A stretch of 64,000 nt of DNA from JACVRW01 sp963821275 (lineage in GTDB: Bacteria; Actinomycetota; Thermoleophilia; Solirubrobacterales; Thermoleophilaceae): assembly GCA_963821275.1 (NCBI GenBank), contig CAWGDF010000004.1, forward strand, positions 186,001 through 250,000, in the 5' to 3' direction. The notes beneath the pieces are model-generated. The model was not told the origin of the DNA and searched no databases. It was given only the letters and a program-made list of their open reading frames with translations. Below, one piece after another: positions 7,193-16,630 of the stretch. Positions within the stretch are counted from its first letter, which is position 1, and every line of letters begins with the position of its first letter. A program made the translations under genes and the position numbers.

Positions 7193-8919
7193 GTGACCGC
7201 CTCGAGCACAGCCGTAAAAGCCGAGCCCACGCCCGCCCCTCGCGCGGAAGAGACCGGGACCATCTCCGGTGGCCACCTCGTGGCGAAGGCACTACGCGCC
7301 GAGGGGATCGACGTGATCTTCACGCTGTGCGGCGGGCACATCATCGACATCTACGACGGCTGCATCGATGAGGGGATCAAGGTCGTCGACGTCCGCCACG
7401 AACAGGTCGCCGCGCACGCCGCGGACGGCTACGCCCGCGTCACCGGCAGGCCCGGATGCGCCGTCGTCACCGCCGGGCCCGGCACCACCGACGCGATCAC
7501 CGGCGTCGCCAACGCCTTCCGCGCCGAGAGCCCCATGCTGCTGATCGGCGGCCAAGGCGCGCTCAACCAGCACAAGATGGGGTCGCTCCAGGACCTCCCG
7601 CACGTGGACATCATGAAGCCGATCACGAAGTTCGCCTCGAACGTGGTCACCACCGAGCGCGTTGCGGACATGTGCTCCATGGCCTTCCGCGAGGCGATGG
7701 CCGGGGCCCCGGGGCCGTCGTTCCTCGAGATCGGCCGCGACATCCTGGACGGCCACGTGCCATCGAGGACGCGGTGATCCCCCAGGCCGGCCACTACCGG
7801 GCCTCCACCAAGAGCACCGGCGACCCGAACGACATCGATCGCCTGGCCGACATCCTGGTGAACGCCGAGACCCCGTGCGTGCTCCTCGGCAGCCAGGTGT
7901 GGACGTCGCGTGGCCACGAGGCGGCCATCGAGTTCGCCCACACGCTCAACATCCCGGCGTACATGAACGGCGCGGCCCGGGGCACGCTGCCTCCGGGCGA
8001 TTCGCACCACTTCCATCTCACCCGCCGGCATGCGTTCAACAACGCGGACGTGATCGTGATCGTCGGCACGCCGTTCGACTTCCGGATGGGCTACGGCAAG
8101 CGCCTGCGCCAGGAGGCGACGGTCGTCCAGATCGACATGGACTACAAGACGGTCGGCAAGAACCGCGACGTCGACCTCGGTCTCGTGGGCGACCCGGGGG
8201 CCATCCTGGCCGCCGTCACGCAGGCCGCGTCCGGCCGCACCAGCAAGGGCGCGGGTAACCGCGAGTCCTGGCTCCAGTCGCTGCGCGACGAGGAGAAGCG
8301 GCTCAAGGAGGAGCGGCTTCCCCGGATCACGAACGACAACGCGCCGATCCATCCGCTGCGGCTCGCCCACGAGATCAACGAGTTCCTGACCGAGAACTCG
8401 CTCTACATCGGCGACGGCGGCGACGTGGTGACGTTCTCCGGCGGTGTCGTGCAGCCCAAGGGCCCCGGCCTGTGGATGGACCCGGGCCCGCTGGGCACGC
8501 TGGGTGTCGGCATGCCGTTCGCGATGGCAGCCAAGCTCGCCCGGCCGGACCGCGAGGTGGTCGGCCTGTTCGGCGACGGGGCCCTCAGCCTCACCGGCTG
8601 GGACTTCGAGACCATGGTCCGTTTCGACCTGCCGTTCATCGGCGTCGTCGGCAACAACTCCTACATGAACCAGATCCGCTACGGGCAGATCCAGAAGTAC
8701 GGCGAGGAGCGCGGCGACGTCGGCAACAAGCTCGGCGACGTCAAGTACGACCTGTTCGCCAAGATGCTCGACGGCTACGGCGAGGAGGTGCGCGAGCCGA
8801 AGGACATCCGGCCCGCCCTCGAGCGCGCCCGTGAGTCGGGCAAGCCGTCGCTCATCAACGTGTGGATCGACCCGGATGCGTTTGCGCCGGGCACCATGAA
8901 CCAGACCATGTACAAGTAG
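7193..8919 (+). CDS. ThDP-dependent decarboxylase/lyase, probably oxalyl-CoA decarboxylase (one frameshift)
   Basis: About 575 aa over two frames joined at ~7757, where one base is missing at a third codon position (after GHVP; the following IEDAVIP lies in the other frame). The ThDP fold is complete: catalytic Glu in VRHEQVAAHAADGYAR, middle Rossmann domain, and C-terminal GDGALSLTGWDFETMVRFDL with the GDG...NN cofactor motif (VGNNSYMN). LQDLPHVDIMKPITKFAS and the end LINVWIDPDAF resemble oxalyl-CoA decarboxylase and 2-hydroxyacyl-CoA lyase more than acetolactate synthase. Because an Frc-like gene follows 11 bases later, oxalyl-CoA to formyl-CoA plus CO2 is the best guess; 2-hydroxyacyl-CoA lyase is the main alternative. 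The GTG start has an AAGGAGA site. Confidence 0.65.
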
Positions 8920-8930
8920 GGGGAGGGGAG

Positions 8931-10172
8931 ATGAACAAGGCCCTCGAGGGGGTTCGGGTCATTGACATGACCCACGTTCAGGCGGGGCCGGTGTGCACAC
9001 AGCTGCTGGCCTTCATGGGCGCCGACGTGGTCAAGATCGAGCAGCCGGGCCGGGGCGACGTCACCCGTTCGCAGCTACGCGACCTGCCGGACGTGGACTC
9101 GCTCTACTTCACGATGCTCAACGGCAACAAGCGCAGCTTCACCCTCAACATGAAGTCGGACGAGGGCAAGGAGATCTTCGTCAAGTTGCTGCAGGGCGCC
9201 GACATCGTCGTTGAGAACTTCGGCCCCGGGGTGATGGACCGGCTCGGGTTCCCGTGGGAGCGCATCCACGAGATCAACCCGAAGGTCATCTATGCGTCGC
9301 TCAAGGGCTTCGGCCCGGGGGCGCTCCAGAACGCCAAGGCCTACGAGAACATCGCGCAGGCCACCGGCGGTGCGATGAGCACCACCGGCTTCGAGGACGG
9401 GCCGCCCGTCGCCACCGGCGCGCAGATCGGGGACTCGGGCAACGCCGTCCACCTCTTCGGCGCGATCGTCACCGCCCTGTATCAGCGAACGCACACCGGG
9501 CGCGGCCAGCGTGTGCAGATCTCCATGCGCGCCGGAATCCTGAACCTCTGTCGTGTCAAGCTGCGCGACCAGCAGCGGCTCGAGCACGGGCCCCTGAAGG
9601 AGTACCCGAACAAGGAGTTCCCGGAGTTCGTGCCGCGCTCGGGCAACGCCTCCGGCGGCGGCCAGCCGGGCTGGGCGGTGCGCTGCAAACCCATCACCAA
9701 GCACGGGATGAACGCGTGGATCTACGTCGTGATCCAACCTCAGGTGTGGGAGCCGCTGGCGAAGAAGATCGGGCGCGAGGACCTGATCGGCAACCCCGAC
9801 TACGACACGCCGGAGGCCCGGCTCGAGCGGCTGGACGAGATCTTCGACATGGTCGAGCAGTGGACGCTGACCAAGACCAAGTGGGAGGCGTTCAGCGAGC
9901 TCAACTCCATCAACGTCCCGTGCGGCCCCGTCTACAGCACCAAGGACATCGTCGAGGACGAGGGGCTGTGGGCCGAGGGGATTCTCGTGGCGGTGGACCA
10001 CCCGAACCGTGGCGAGTACACCACGGTGGGCTGCCCGTTCACGCTGTCGGACTCGCCGGTGGAGGTACGCCGGTCACCGCTGCTGGGCGAGCACAACGAG
10101 GAGATTCTCCAGGAGCTGCTCGACGAGCCCGACGGCGAGCTCGAGCGGCTGACCGCGGCGGGCGCCCTGTAG
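8931..10172 (+). CDS. frc: Formyl-CoA:oxalate CoA-transferase
   Basis: 413 aa class III CoA-transferase, very close in sequence to recalled E. coli Frc throughout: the N-terminus (MTHVQAGPVCTQLLAFMGAD), the stretch RSQLRDLPDVDSLYFTMLNG, the catalytic aspartate in QIGDSGNAVHL, LNLCRVKLRDQQRL, and the C-terminus SPLLGEHNEEILQELL. The flexible glycine loop reads SGGGQPGW where E. coli has GGGGQPGW, a mild change. It moves CoA from formyl-CoA to oxalate, releasing formate and giving oxalyl-CoA for the upstream decarboxylase. An excellent GGGGAGGGGAG site precedes the ATG. The strong match makes this the anchor for the oxalate interpretation of the cluster. Confidence 0.9.
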   Translation: MNKALEGVRVIDMTHVQAGPVCTQLLAFMGADVVKIEQPGRGDVTRSQLRDLPDVDSLYFTMLNGNKRSFTLNMKSDEGKEIFVKLLQGADIVVENFGPGVMDRLGFPWERIHEINPKVIYASLKGFGPGALQNAKAYENIAQATGGAMSTTGFEDGPPVATGAQIGDSGNAVHLFGAIVTALYQRTHTGRGQRVQISMRAGILNLCRVKLRDQQRLEHGPLKEYPNKEFPEFVPRSGNASGGGQPGWAVRCKPITKHGMNAWIYVVIQPQVWEPLAKKIGREDLIGNPDYDTPEARLERLDEIFDMVEQWTLTKTKWEAFSELNSINVPCGPVYSTKDIVEDEGLWAEGILVAVDHPNRGEYTTVGCPFTLSDSPVEVRRSPLLGEHNEEILQELLDEPDGELERLTAAGAL

Positions 10173-10226
10173 GGCGCGCGGCCCAACCGACGAATTGACC
10201 AGCGCAACACGGAGAGGCAGGAGAGG

Positions 10227-12401
10227 ATGGAGTCGACGGTAACCGAGACGGGGAGGGCCACTACCGGCGACAAGGACGCCGTCCGCGAGGTGATCGACGC
10301 CGCCCGCGCCGAGGGCCGGGAGGCGCTGAGCGCGCCCGAGGCCAAGCGCGTCGCGGACGCCTACGGCCTCAAGGTCCCGGGCGAGGGGCTCGCGACCTCC
10401 GCCGACGAGGCGGTGAGCCTCGCCGAGGACATGGGCTACCCGGTGGTCCTCAAGATCGTCTCGCCCGACATCCTCCACAAGACCGAGGCCAACGGCGTGC
10501 TCGTCGGGCTCGACTCGTCCGAGGACGTGTCATCGGGCTACGACACGATCATCGAGAACGCCCAGGCCTACAAGGCCGACGCCGACATCACGGGCGTTCA
10601 GGTGCAGCAGATGCTGCCCGAGGGCCAGGAGGTGCTGATCGGCGCGGTCACTGATCCCTCGTTCGGGCCGGTGATGACCTTCGGCATCGGCGGCATCCTG
10701 GTCGAGGTCTTGCGTGACGTGACCTTCCGGCTCGCGCCGACGTCGAACGCCGACGCGCTCGAGATGGTCAACGGCATCCGCGCCGCCGAGGTGCTGCGCG
10801 GCGTGCGCGGGCGCCCGGGTGTGGACCAGCAGGCGCTTGCCGACATGATCGAGCGGGTGTCCCAGCTGGTCACCGACTTCCCGGAGATCGGCGAGGTCGA
10901 CCTCAACCCGGTGCTCGCCACCGAGGATGGGGCGACGGCGGTCGACGCGCGCTTCGTCCTGGCGGCCGACGAGTCCGACGGACGGCCGCCGCGCTACAGC
11001 GAGGAGGACATCCTCGCGGTCATGCAGCGCATGTTCCGGCCACGGGCGATCGCGGTCGTCGGCGCCTCGGACTCGGCCGGCAAGATCGGCAACTCGGTGA
11101 TGAAGAACCTGGTCGACGGCGGCTACGAGGGGGAGATCTACCCGGTCAACCCCAAGGCCGACCAGATCATGGGCAAGCAGTGCTTCGCGGACGTCTCCGA
11201 CCTGCCCGACGGGGTGGACCTCGCCGTGTTCGCCATCCCCGCCAAGTTCGTCCCCGACACGCTGGCCAAGGTGGGCGACAAGGGGATTCCCGCGGCGGTC
11301 CTGATTCCCTCCGGCTTCGCCGAGGCCGGCGAGCCCGAGCTCCAGGAGCAGCTCGTGCAGAGCGCGCGCGAGCACGGCGTGCGTTTCGTCGGCCCGAACA
11401 TCTACGGCGTCTACTACACGCCGGAGAAGATGAGCGCCGCCTTCACCACGCCCTACGACGTCCAGGGGTCCGTGGCGCTGGCGTCCCAGAGCGGCGGCAT
11501 CGGAATGGGGATCCTCGGCTTCAGCCGCTCAACCAAGATGGGGGTCTCCTCGATTGTCGGCCTCGGCAACAAGGCCGACATCGACGAGGACGATCTCCTC
11601 ACCTTCTTCGAGCACGACGACAACACCCAGTGCGTGGCGCTCCACATGGAGGACCTGAAGGACGGGCGCGCCTTTGTCGAGGTGGCCCAGCGCGTCTCCC
11701 AGAAGAAGCCGATCGTGGTCCTCAAGGCGGGCGCGACGCCGGCCGGGACGAAGGCCGCTGCGTCACATACCGCGGCGCTGGCGGGTGACGACAAGGTCTA
11801 CGAGGACATCCTTCGCGAGGCCGGGGTGGTCCGGGCCCACAGCCTGCAGGAGCTGCTCCAGTTCGCCCGCTGCCTGCCGATTCTGCCCACACCCAAGGGC
11901 GAGAACGTGGTCATCATCACGGGTGCCGGCGGGTCCGGCGTGCTGTTGTCGGACGCCTGCTTCAAGAACGGGCTCGAGCTCATGGAGATGCCCGACGACC
12001 TGAACAACGCGTTCATGGAGTACATCCCGCCCTTCGGGGCGGCCGGCAACCCGGTGGACATCACCGGCGGCGAGCCGCCGGAGACCTACCGGGCGACCAT
12101 CGCGCTCGGGCTCGAGGACGAGCGGATCCATTCGCTCGTGCTCGGCTATTGGCACACGATCATCACCCCGCCGATGAAGTTCGCCGAGGTGCTGGCCGAT
12201 GTGGTCGAGGAGTACCGCGGCCGCGGTATCGAGAAGCCCATAGTGGCATCGCTGGCCGGCGACGTGGAGGTCGAGCAGGCGTCGGACTACCTGTTCGACC
12301 GGGGGATTCCGGCCTACCCGTACACGACCGAGACCCCGGTGGAGGTCTTGGCCGCGAAGTACCGCTGGGCGCGGATGGCCGGTCTGCTGGACAGCAAATG
12401 A
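10227..12401 (+). CDS. ADP-forming acyl-CoA synthetase (ATP-grasp plus ligase domains)
   Basis: 724 aa. Residues ~25-250 are an ATP-grasp domain (SPDILHKTEANGV, FGIGGILVEVLRDVTFRLAP, EVDLNPVLA). Residues ~270-400 are a CoA-binding Rossmann domain (IAVVGASDSAGKIGNSV). The rest is the succinyl-CoA-ligase-like part with the phosphohistidine at about residue 514 in SHTAALAGD. The order is ATP-grasp first, the reverse of the commoner alpha-beta fusion. The reaction is acyl-CoA + ADP + Pi to acid + CoA + ATP, or the reverse. In this operon the substrate may be formyl-CoA or oxalyl-CoA, letting the cell gain ATP or prime the cycle; acetate is the default for the family. Confidence 0.8.
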   Translation: MESTVTETGRATTGDKDAVREVIDAARAEGREALSAPEAKRVADAYGLKVPGEGLATSADEAVSLAEDMGYPVVLKIVSPDILHKTEANGVLVGLDSSEDVSSGYDTIIENAQAYKADADITGVQVQQMLPEGQEVLIGAVTDPSFGPVMTFGIGGILVEVLRDVTFRLAPTSNADALEMVNGIRAAEVLRGVRGRPGVDQQALADMIERVSQLVTDFPEIGEVDLNPVLATEDGATAVDARFVLAADESDGRPPRYSEEDILAVMQRMFRPRAIAVVGASDSAGKIGNSVMKNLVDGGYEGEIYPVNPKADQIMGKQCFADVSDLPDGVDLAVFAIPAKFVPDTLAKVGDKGIPAAVLIPSGFAEAGEPELQEQLVQSAREHGVRFVGPNIYGVYYTPEKMSAAFTTPYDVQGSVALASQSGGIGMGILGFSRSTKMGVSSIVGLGNKADIDEDDLLTFFEHDDNTQCVALHMEDLKDGRAFVEVAQRVSQKKPIVVLKAGATPAGTKAAASHTAALAGDDKVYEDILREAGVVRAHSLQELLQFARCLPILPTPKGENVVIITGAGGSGVLLSDACFKNGLELMEMPDDLNNAFMEYIPPFGAAGNPVDITGGEPPETYRATIALGLEDERIHSLVLGYWHTIITPPMKFAEVLADVVEEYRGRGIEKPIVASLAGDVEVEQASDYLFDRGIPAYPYTTETPVEVLAAKYRWARMAGLLDSK

Positions 12402-12483
12402 GGAAGGAGTGAGCAGGGCGCGCCCTTGAGCGGCGCGAGGTCCATGTAGGGGGAGCAGAGAGAGACGTAAGGGGAGGGACGTT

Positions 12484-13947
12484 ATGGCAGTGGTTGCTGA
12501 AGAGGGACGGGTCTGGCCGGCGGGAGGACTCGCCCCGATGCCGATCCGCAAGTTGCCCGAGGCGCCGGAATCGGTGCACATCCTCGGGCCGGCGATGATC
12601 CTGGTGGCGCTCGGGGTCGGCTTTGGTGAGACCTTCCTATGGCCGCGCCTGGTCATCGTGTTCGGGCCGGAGATCCGCTGGCTGTTCCTGATCGGCGTGA
12701 TCGTTCAAACCATCGTGATGCTCGAGATGGCCCGCTACGCCATGGCGACGGGTGAATCCATCTTCTTCGGCGCGGCTCGCATATTTCAGCCGCTGATGTG
12801 GTTCTTCTTCCTCGTGGCCATCCTGGTCTACGTCTGGCCCGGCCACATCTCCGGTGGAGCGGAGGCCTTCGAGGACCTGACGGGCATCCCATGGAAGGTG
12901 TCCGCAACGATCGCGCTGGTTGTCATCGGGATCATGTTCACCGTCGTAACGGTGATCTACAACCTGATCGAGAAGCTGCTGGCGGTGCTTGTCGGCGTGC
13001 TGGTCATCGGCTCCGCCATCGCCGGCGCAATCGTGGGCAGCCTGTCCGACCTCGGAGAAGTCCTGCTCGGCCTCTTCCGCTTCGACTCGGGTATCCCGGA
13101 CGCGGCCCTGACCGCGGAGTGGTTCCCGCTGGTGGTCGGCGCGCTGGCCTTCGCGGGGCCGTCGGGCATGCAGCAGATGTGGTACACGCTGTGGCTGCGC
13201 GACAAGGGCGCCGGCATGGGGGTGCACATCCCGCGCGTGCGAGGACTGATGCACGCCGGCGAGGAGGAGACGATCCCGGACACGGGATCGATGTTCGACG
13301 TGGACGACCCCGAGGAGATGCGCAAGTGGAAGGGCTGGCGCCAGTGGGTCACCTACGACGCGATCGTGCTCTTCTTCGGGATCACCATGCTGGTCACGAT
13401 CATCTTCACGGTCATGGCCATGAACGCGGCCGAGGTCAACCCCGAGGCCCGCACGCAGCTCATCGAGGGCGAGCGAGAGGCCGCCATCCCCGCAATGGCC
13501 GACGCGTTCGGGGAGGCCGCCGGATTTCTCGATCCGGTCTTCTTCATCTTCATCGCGATCGTGGGCTTCAAGGCCAGCATCGGCCTGTTCGACGCCTTCG
13601 CCCGGGGGCAGTCCGACATGAGCTACTTCTTCATGCCGGGGGCCAAGCGCTTCAAGATGGCCCAGCTGTACGCGATTTACCTCTGGGGCGTGATCATCTT
13701 CGGGGTCGTCATCCTGAACTTCGGCCCCGCTGACGGTCCGACGGGGATCCTGGACATCCTGGCGTTCCTGTCGACCTTCGTGATGGGGGCGTATTGCATC
13801 ACCCTGGCGGTATGCAACAGGCGTAACCTGCCGGAGAAGATCCGGCCCCCCAAGGCCATCACCGTCATCCTGATCCTGGGCGGCCTCGGCTATCTGGCGG
13901 CGTTGTTCTACAGCCTGATCAAGTTCGGCGTAACCGACCTGGGCTGA
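12484..13947 (+). CDS. Nramp-fold (APC superfamily) transporter with altered metal site
   Basis: 487 aa with about 11-12 hydrophobic helices. The start GPAMILVALGVGFGETF aligns with the Nramp TM1 region, but where Nramp has its DPGN motif this protein has F-G-E-T, so both the Asp and the Asn metal ligands are missing. In the TM6 region GPSGMQQMWYTLWLRDKG keeps the Met of the MPH motif but has Gln for His. A hydrophilic loop (residues ~248-292) separates TM6 and TM7. Known Nramp proteins take up Mn2+/Fe2+ with protons; this one probably carries something else. Its place right after frc and the CoA ligase suggests a substrate or counter-ion transporter for the pathway. A strong GGGGAGGG site lies upstream. 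Confidence 0.72.
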   Translation: MAVVAEEGRVWPAGGLAPMPIRKLPEAPESVHILGPAMILVALGVGFGETFLWPRLVIVFGPEIRWLFLIGVIVQTIVMLEMARYAMATGESIFFGAARIFQPLMWFFFLVAILVYVWPGHISGGAEAFEDLTGIPWKVSATIALVVIGIMFTVVTVIYNLIEKLLAVLVGVLVIGSAIAGAIVGSLSDLGEVLLGLFRFDSGIPDAALTAEWFPLVVGALAFAGPSGMQQMWYTLWLRDKGAGMGVHIPRVRGLMHAGEEETIPDTGSMFDVDDPEEMRKWKGWRQWVTYDAIVLFFGITMLVTIIFTVMAMNAAEVNPEARTQLIEGEREAAIPAMADAFGEAAGFLDPVFFIFIAIVGFKASIGLFDAFARGQSDMSYFFMPGAKRFKMAQLYAIYLWGVIIFGVVILNFGPADGPTGILDILAFLSTFVMGAYCITLAVCNRRNLPEKIRPPKAITVILILGGLGYLAALFYSLIKFGVTDLG

Positions 13948-14582
13948 TGCCGACAGCCCGAGCAGAAGGCGGCGCGGCGCCCCCGACCGCGGGGGCGCCC
14001 GCCCCGCCGCCCTTGAGCAGCCTGGAGCCCCGGCAGCTTGCAGAGCTGACACTGCCGGGGGTGCTGATCGGGCTGCTCGGGGGGGCCATCGCCGGGGCGA
14101 TGGCGGGTCTCGGAGGTCTCTCGGTCGTGGACACCCTGGCCGCGGGGCTGGCGTTGGCGATTCCGCTCGGGCTTGCGGGGGCCGGCTATGAGCTGCTCCT
14201 TGCAGCAGGCAAGATCCCACTCGGGCCTCTCGCCCCGATGGCGCTCTACTGGGCGGTCGCCTTCCCGGTGTCGCGGGTGATCCACGCGGCGGTCGTGAGC
14301 CTGATCGCCGGCGACCCGGTGGCCGTGCCGCACGGCTGGCTCGATTTCGTCGTGTACCAGATGCTCTTGAGCGTCGGATTCGCAATCGGGTTCTGGTGGC
14401 TGCACCAGACCTTCGCGCCGGGCTGGTGGTTCCGCCTGCGGGATCGCAACCCGGTGGCGAGCTACTACATCCGAAGGCAGCTGCGGGTGGTGGGTGCGAT
14501 GTACGACGAGCGGGAGCAGCGGCGCGCGAAACGGAAGCAACGACGGTCGGACGGGCGGTCCCGGCGGCGGAGGAAGGGATAA
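13947..14582 (+). CDS. Small membrane protein coupled to the Nramp-like transporter
   Basis: 211 aa. A Pro/Ala-rich N-terminus (residues 1-30), then about four hydrophobic segments (residues ~36-55, ~62-82, ~93-113, ~130-150) and a highly basic tail after ~165 rich in Arg/Lys. It begins inside the stop of the transporter gene (TGATG, one base shared), which implies translational coupling and perhaps a complex. I recognise no family. An accessory subunit of the transporter is the simplest guess; the stretch FWWLHQTFAPGWWFRLRDR is distinctive and could be used for homology searching. Confidence 0.6.
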   Translation: MPTARAEGGAAPPTAGAPAPPPLSSLEPRQLAELTLPGVLIGLLGGAIAGAMAGLGGLSVVDTLAAGLALAIPLGLAGAGYELLLAAGKIPLGPLAPMALYWAVAFPVSRVIHAAVVSLIAGDPVAVPHGWLDFVVYQMLLSVGFAIGFWWLHQTFAPGWWFRLRDRNPVASYYIRRQLRVVGAMYDEREQRRAKRKQRRSDGRSRRRRKG

Positions 14583-14584
14583 CC

Positions 14585-15751
14585 ATGGATCTACTCGAAT
14601 ACCAGGGCAAGCAGCTCTTCGCCCGCTACGACATCCCGGTGCCGTCGGGGCATCCGGCCACCACGGTCGATGAGGCGGTCGACGCGGCCGAGACGATCGG
14701 CTTTCCCTGCGTCATCAAGGCGCAGGTGCAGATCGGCGGGCGGGGCAAGCTCGGCGGCATCAAGGTCGCCCAGGACGCGAACGAGGCACGCGAGCACGCG
14801 AGCGCAATCCTGGGAATGGACATCCGCGGCCTCACGGTGCACGAGGTGTGGGTCGAGGCCGCCTCCGACATCGAGGCCGAGTACTACGCGTCGATTGTCT
14901 TCGACCGCAGCGCCAAGGCGCCCTTCGTGATGTTCTCGACCAAGGGCGGCATGGACATCGAGCAGGTGGCCGAGGAGGACCCGGACGCCATCGCCACCCT
15001 CCACGTGGACCCGCTGCTCGGCTTCCAGGAGTACCAGGGGCGCCAGCTGGCGTTCGACGCCGGGGTGGACGCGGACCTCGTTCGCCCGGCCACCGCCATG
15101 CTGGCCAAGCTCTACGACGCGTTCGTTGGCGAGGACGCGATGCTGGTGGAGGTCAACCCGTTGATCGTCACGCCCGAGCGTGAGCTCCGGGCGCTGGACG
15201 CCAAGGTCACCCTCGACGGCAACGCGATGTTCCGCCATCCGGACAACGCAAGCCTGCGCAACCCGTCGGGTGAGGACCCGCAGGAGCAGATGGCCAAGGA
15301 ACGCGGGCTCACCTACGTCAAGCTCGACGGCGACATCGGCATCCTGGGCAACGGCGCCGGCCTCGTGATGTCGACGCTCGACGTCGTGTCCCAGGCGGGC
15401 GGCCAGCCGGCCAACTTCCTCGACGCCGGAGGGGGCTCGAAGGCGGACGCCATCGTCTCGGCGGTCGAGGTGATCCTCTCGGACGAGAAGGTCAAGGCCG
15501 TGCTGTTCAACATCTTCGGAGGAATCACCCGCTGCGACGAGGTGGCGAAGGGCCTGATCGAGGCCTTCGAGCAGGTCCGACCGCAGGTCCCGTTCGTCGT
15601 CCGCCTCGACGGCACCAACGACGAGGAGGGCCGGCGGCTGTTGGCTGAGGCTGACTTGCCCAACCTGCACGTCGAGGCCACGATGCTCGGCGCGGCCGAG
15701 CGCGTGGTGGAGCTGGCGGCCGCCACGCCGAGCCTGGAGGAGGCGCGATGA
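14585..15751 (+). CDS. sucC: Succinate-CoA ligase (ADP/GDP-forming) subunit beta
   Basis: 388 aa, the standard length. N-terminal ATP-grasp region with MDLLEYQGKQLFARYDIPVP, AQVQIGGRGKLGGIK and EVNPLIVTPE (metal site), then the C-terminal ligase lobe (GDIGILGNGAGLVMSTLDVV, FLDAGGGSKADA, NIFGGITRCDEVA). With SucD it makes succinate + ATP from succinyl-CoA in the citric-acid cycle. It overlaps sucD by ATGA. Position directly after the oxalate-type genes, 2 bases beyond the membrane protein, places it in the same run, so a malate- or other dicarboxylate-CoA ligase cannot be excluded. Confidence 0.9.
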   Translation: MDLLEYQGKQLFARYDIPVPSGHPATTVDEAVDAAETIGFPCVIKAQVQIGGRGKLGGIKVAQDANEAREHASAILGMDIRGLTVHEVWVEAASDIEAEYYASIVFDRSAKAPFVMFSTKGGMDIEQVAEEDPDAIATLHVDPLLGFQEYQGRQLAFDAGVDADLVRPATAMLAKLYDAFVGEDAMLVEVNPLIVTPERELRALDAKVTLDGNAMFRHPDNASLRNPSGEDPQEQMAKERGLTYVKLDGDIGILGNGAGLVMSTLDVVSQAGGQPANFLDAGGGSKADAIVSAVEVILSDEKVKAVLFNIFGGITRCDEVAKGLIEAFEQVRPQVPFVVRLDGTNDEEGRRLLAEADLPNLHVEATMLGAAERVVELAAATPSLEEAR

Positions 15752-16624
15752 GCATCCTGATCGATCGCGACACGCGCCTCTGCGTCTCGGGAATCACCGG
15801 GCGCGAGGGGACCTTCCATGCGCTGAACAACAAGAACTACGGCACGAACGTCGTGTCGGGGGTCACCCCCGGCAAGGCCGGCCAGCAGGTCGACGGGATC
15901 CCGGTGTACAACACCTTTGCGCAAGGCGGTCGAGGAGACCGACGCCAACACAGCGATGGTGTTCGTGCCGGCGCGCTTTGCCGCCGACTCGGTGCTCGAG
16001 GCGGCGGAGGCCGGGATCCGCACGATCATCTGCATCACCGAGGGAATCCCCGCCCACGACGAGCTCCGGGTGGCCTCCCACCTCGAGCGGCTGGACGGCG
16101 TGCGGCTGATCGGCCCGAACTGCCCGGGCGTGCTTTCGCCGGGCAAGGCCAACGTGGGGATCATCCCCGCCGCCTTCTTCAGCGAGGGAAACGTCGGCGT
16201 GGTGTCGCGCTCGGGGACGCTGACCTACCAGATCGGCAACGAGCTCGCCCAGCGCGGCTTCGGCAACTCGTCGATCGTCGGGATCGGCGGCGACCCGGTG
16301 CCGGGCTCGAGCTTCATCGACGTGATCGACCTCTTCGAGGCCGACCCCGAGACCGAGCTGATCGTCATGAGCGGCGAGATCGGAGGGGCGGCAGAGGAGG
16401 AGGCGGCAGCCCATATCGCCGACAACGTCAGCAAGCCGGTCGTCGCGTACATCGCCGGCTTCACCGCACCGCCCGGCAAGACGATGGGCCACGCCGGCGC
16501 CATCGTCTCGGGATCCAAGGGCACCGCCAAGGCTAAGGCCGAAGCGCTGGAGGAGAGCGGTGTTCGCGTCGGCCGCACGCCCACCGAGGTGTCCGAGGTC
16601 AGCGTCGAGATCCTGGGTAACTGA
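15748..16624 (+). CDS. sucD: Succinate-CoA ligase subunit alpha (one frameshift)
   Basis: About 291 aa once one extra base is removed near 15921, where NTFA is followed by KAVEETDANTAMVFVPARFA in the next frame (the extra base sits after a GCG codon). The CoA-binding fold (VSGITGREGTFHA, GVTPGKAGQ, VPARFAADSVLEA) and the phosphohistidine in GKTMGHAGAIVSG are intact, as is GPNCPGVLSPG. It pairs with SucC. The start ATG overlaps the sucC stop (ATGA). The single indel is probably a consensus error because everything either side is conserved. Confidence 0.88.
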
Positions 16625-16630
16625 CGGTAG

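Noticed and set aside
7193..8919. Acetolactate synthase large subunit as the ThDP enzyme's identity
   Set aside because: The N-terminal half is ALS-like in outline, but there is no small subunit or ilv context, and the C-terminal end and the adjacent frc favour an acyl-CoA decarboxylase or lyase.
12637..14610. 657-codon minus-strand frame over the Nramp-like gene
   Set aside because: Shadow frame rich in His/Asp/Arg from third-position GC; no ribosome site and no recognisable domain.
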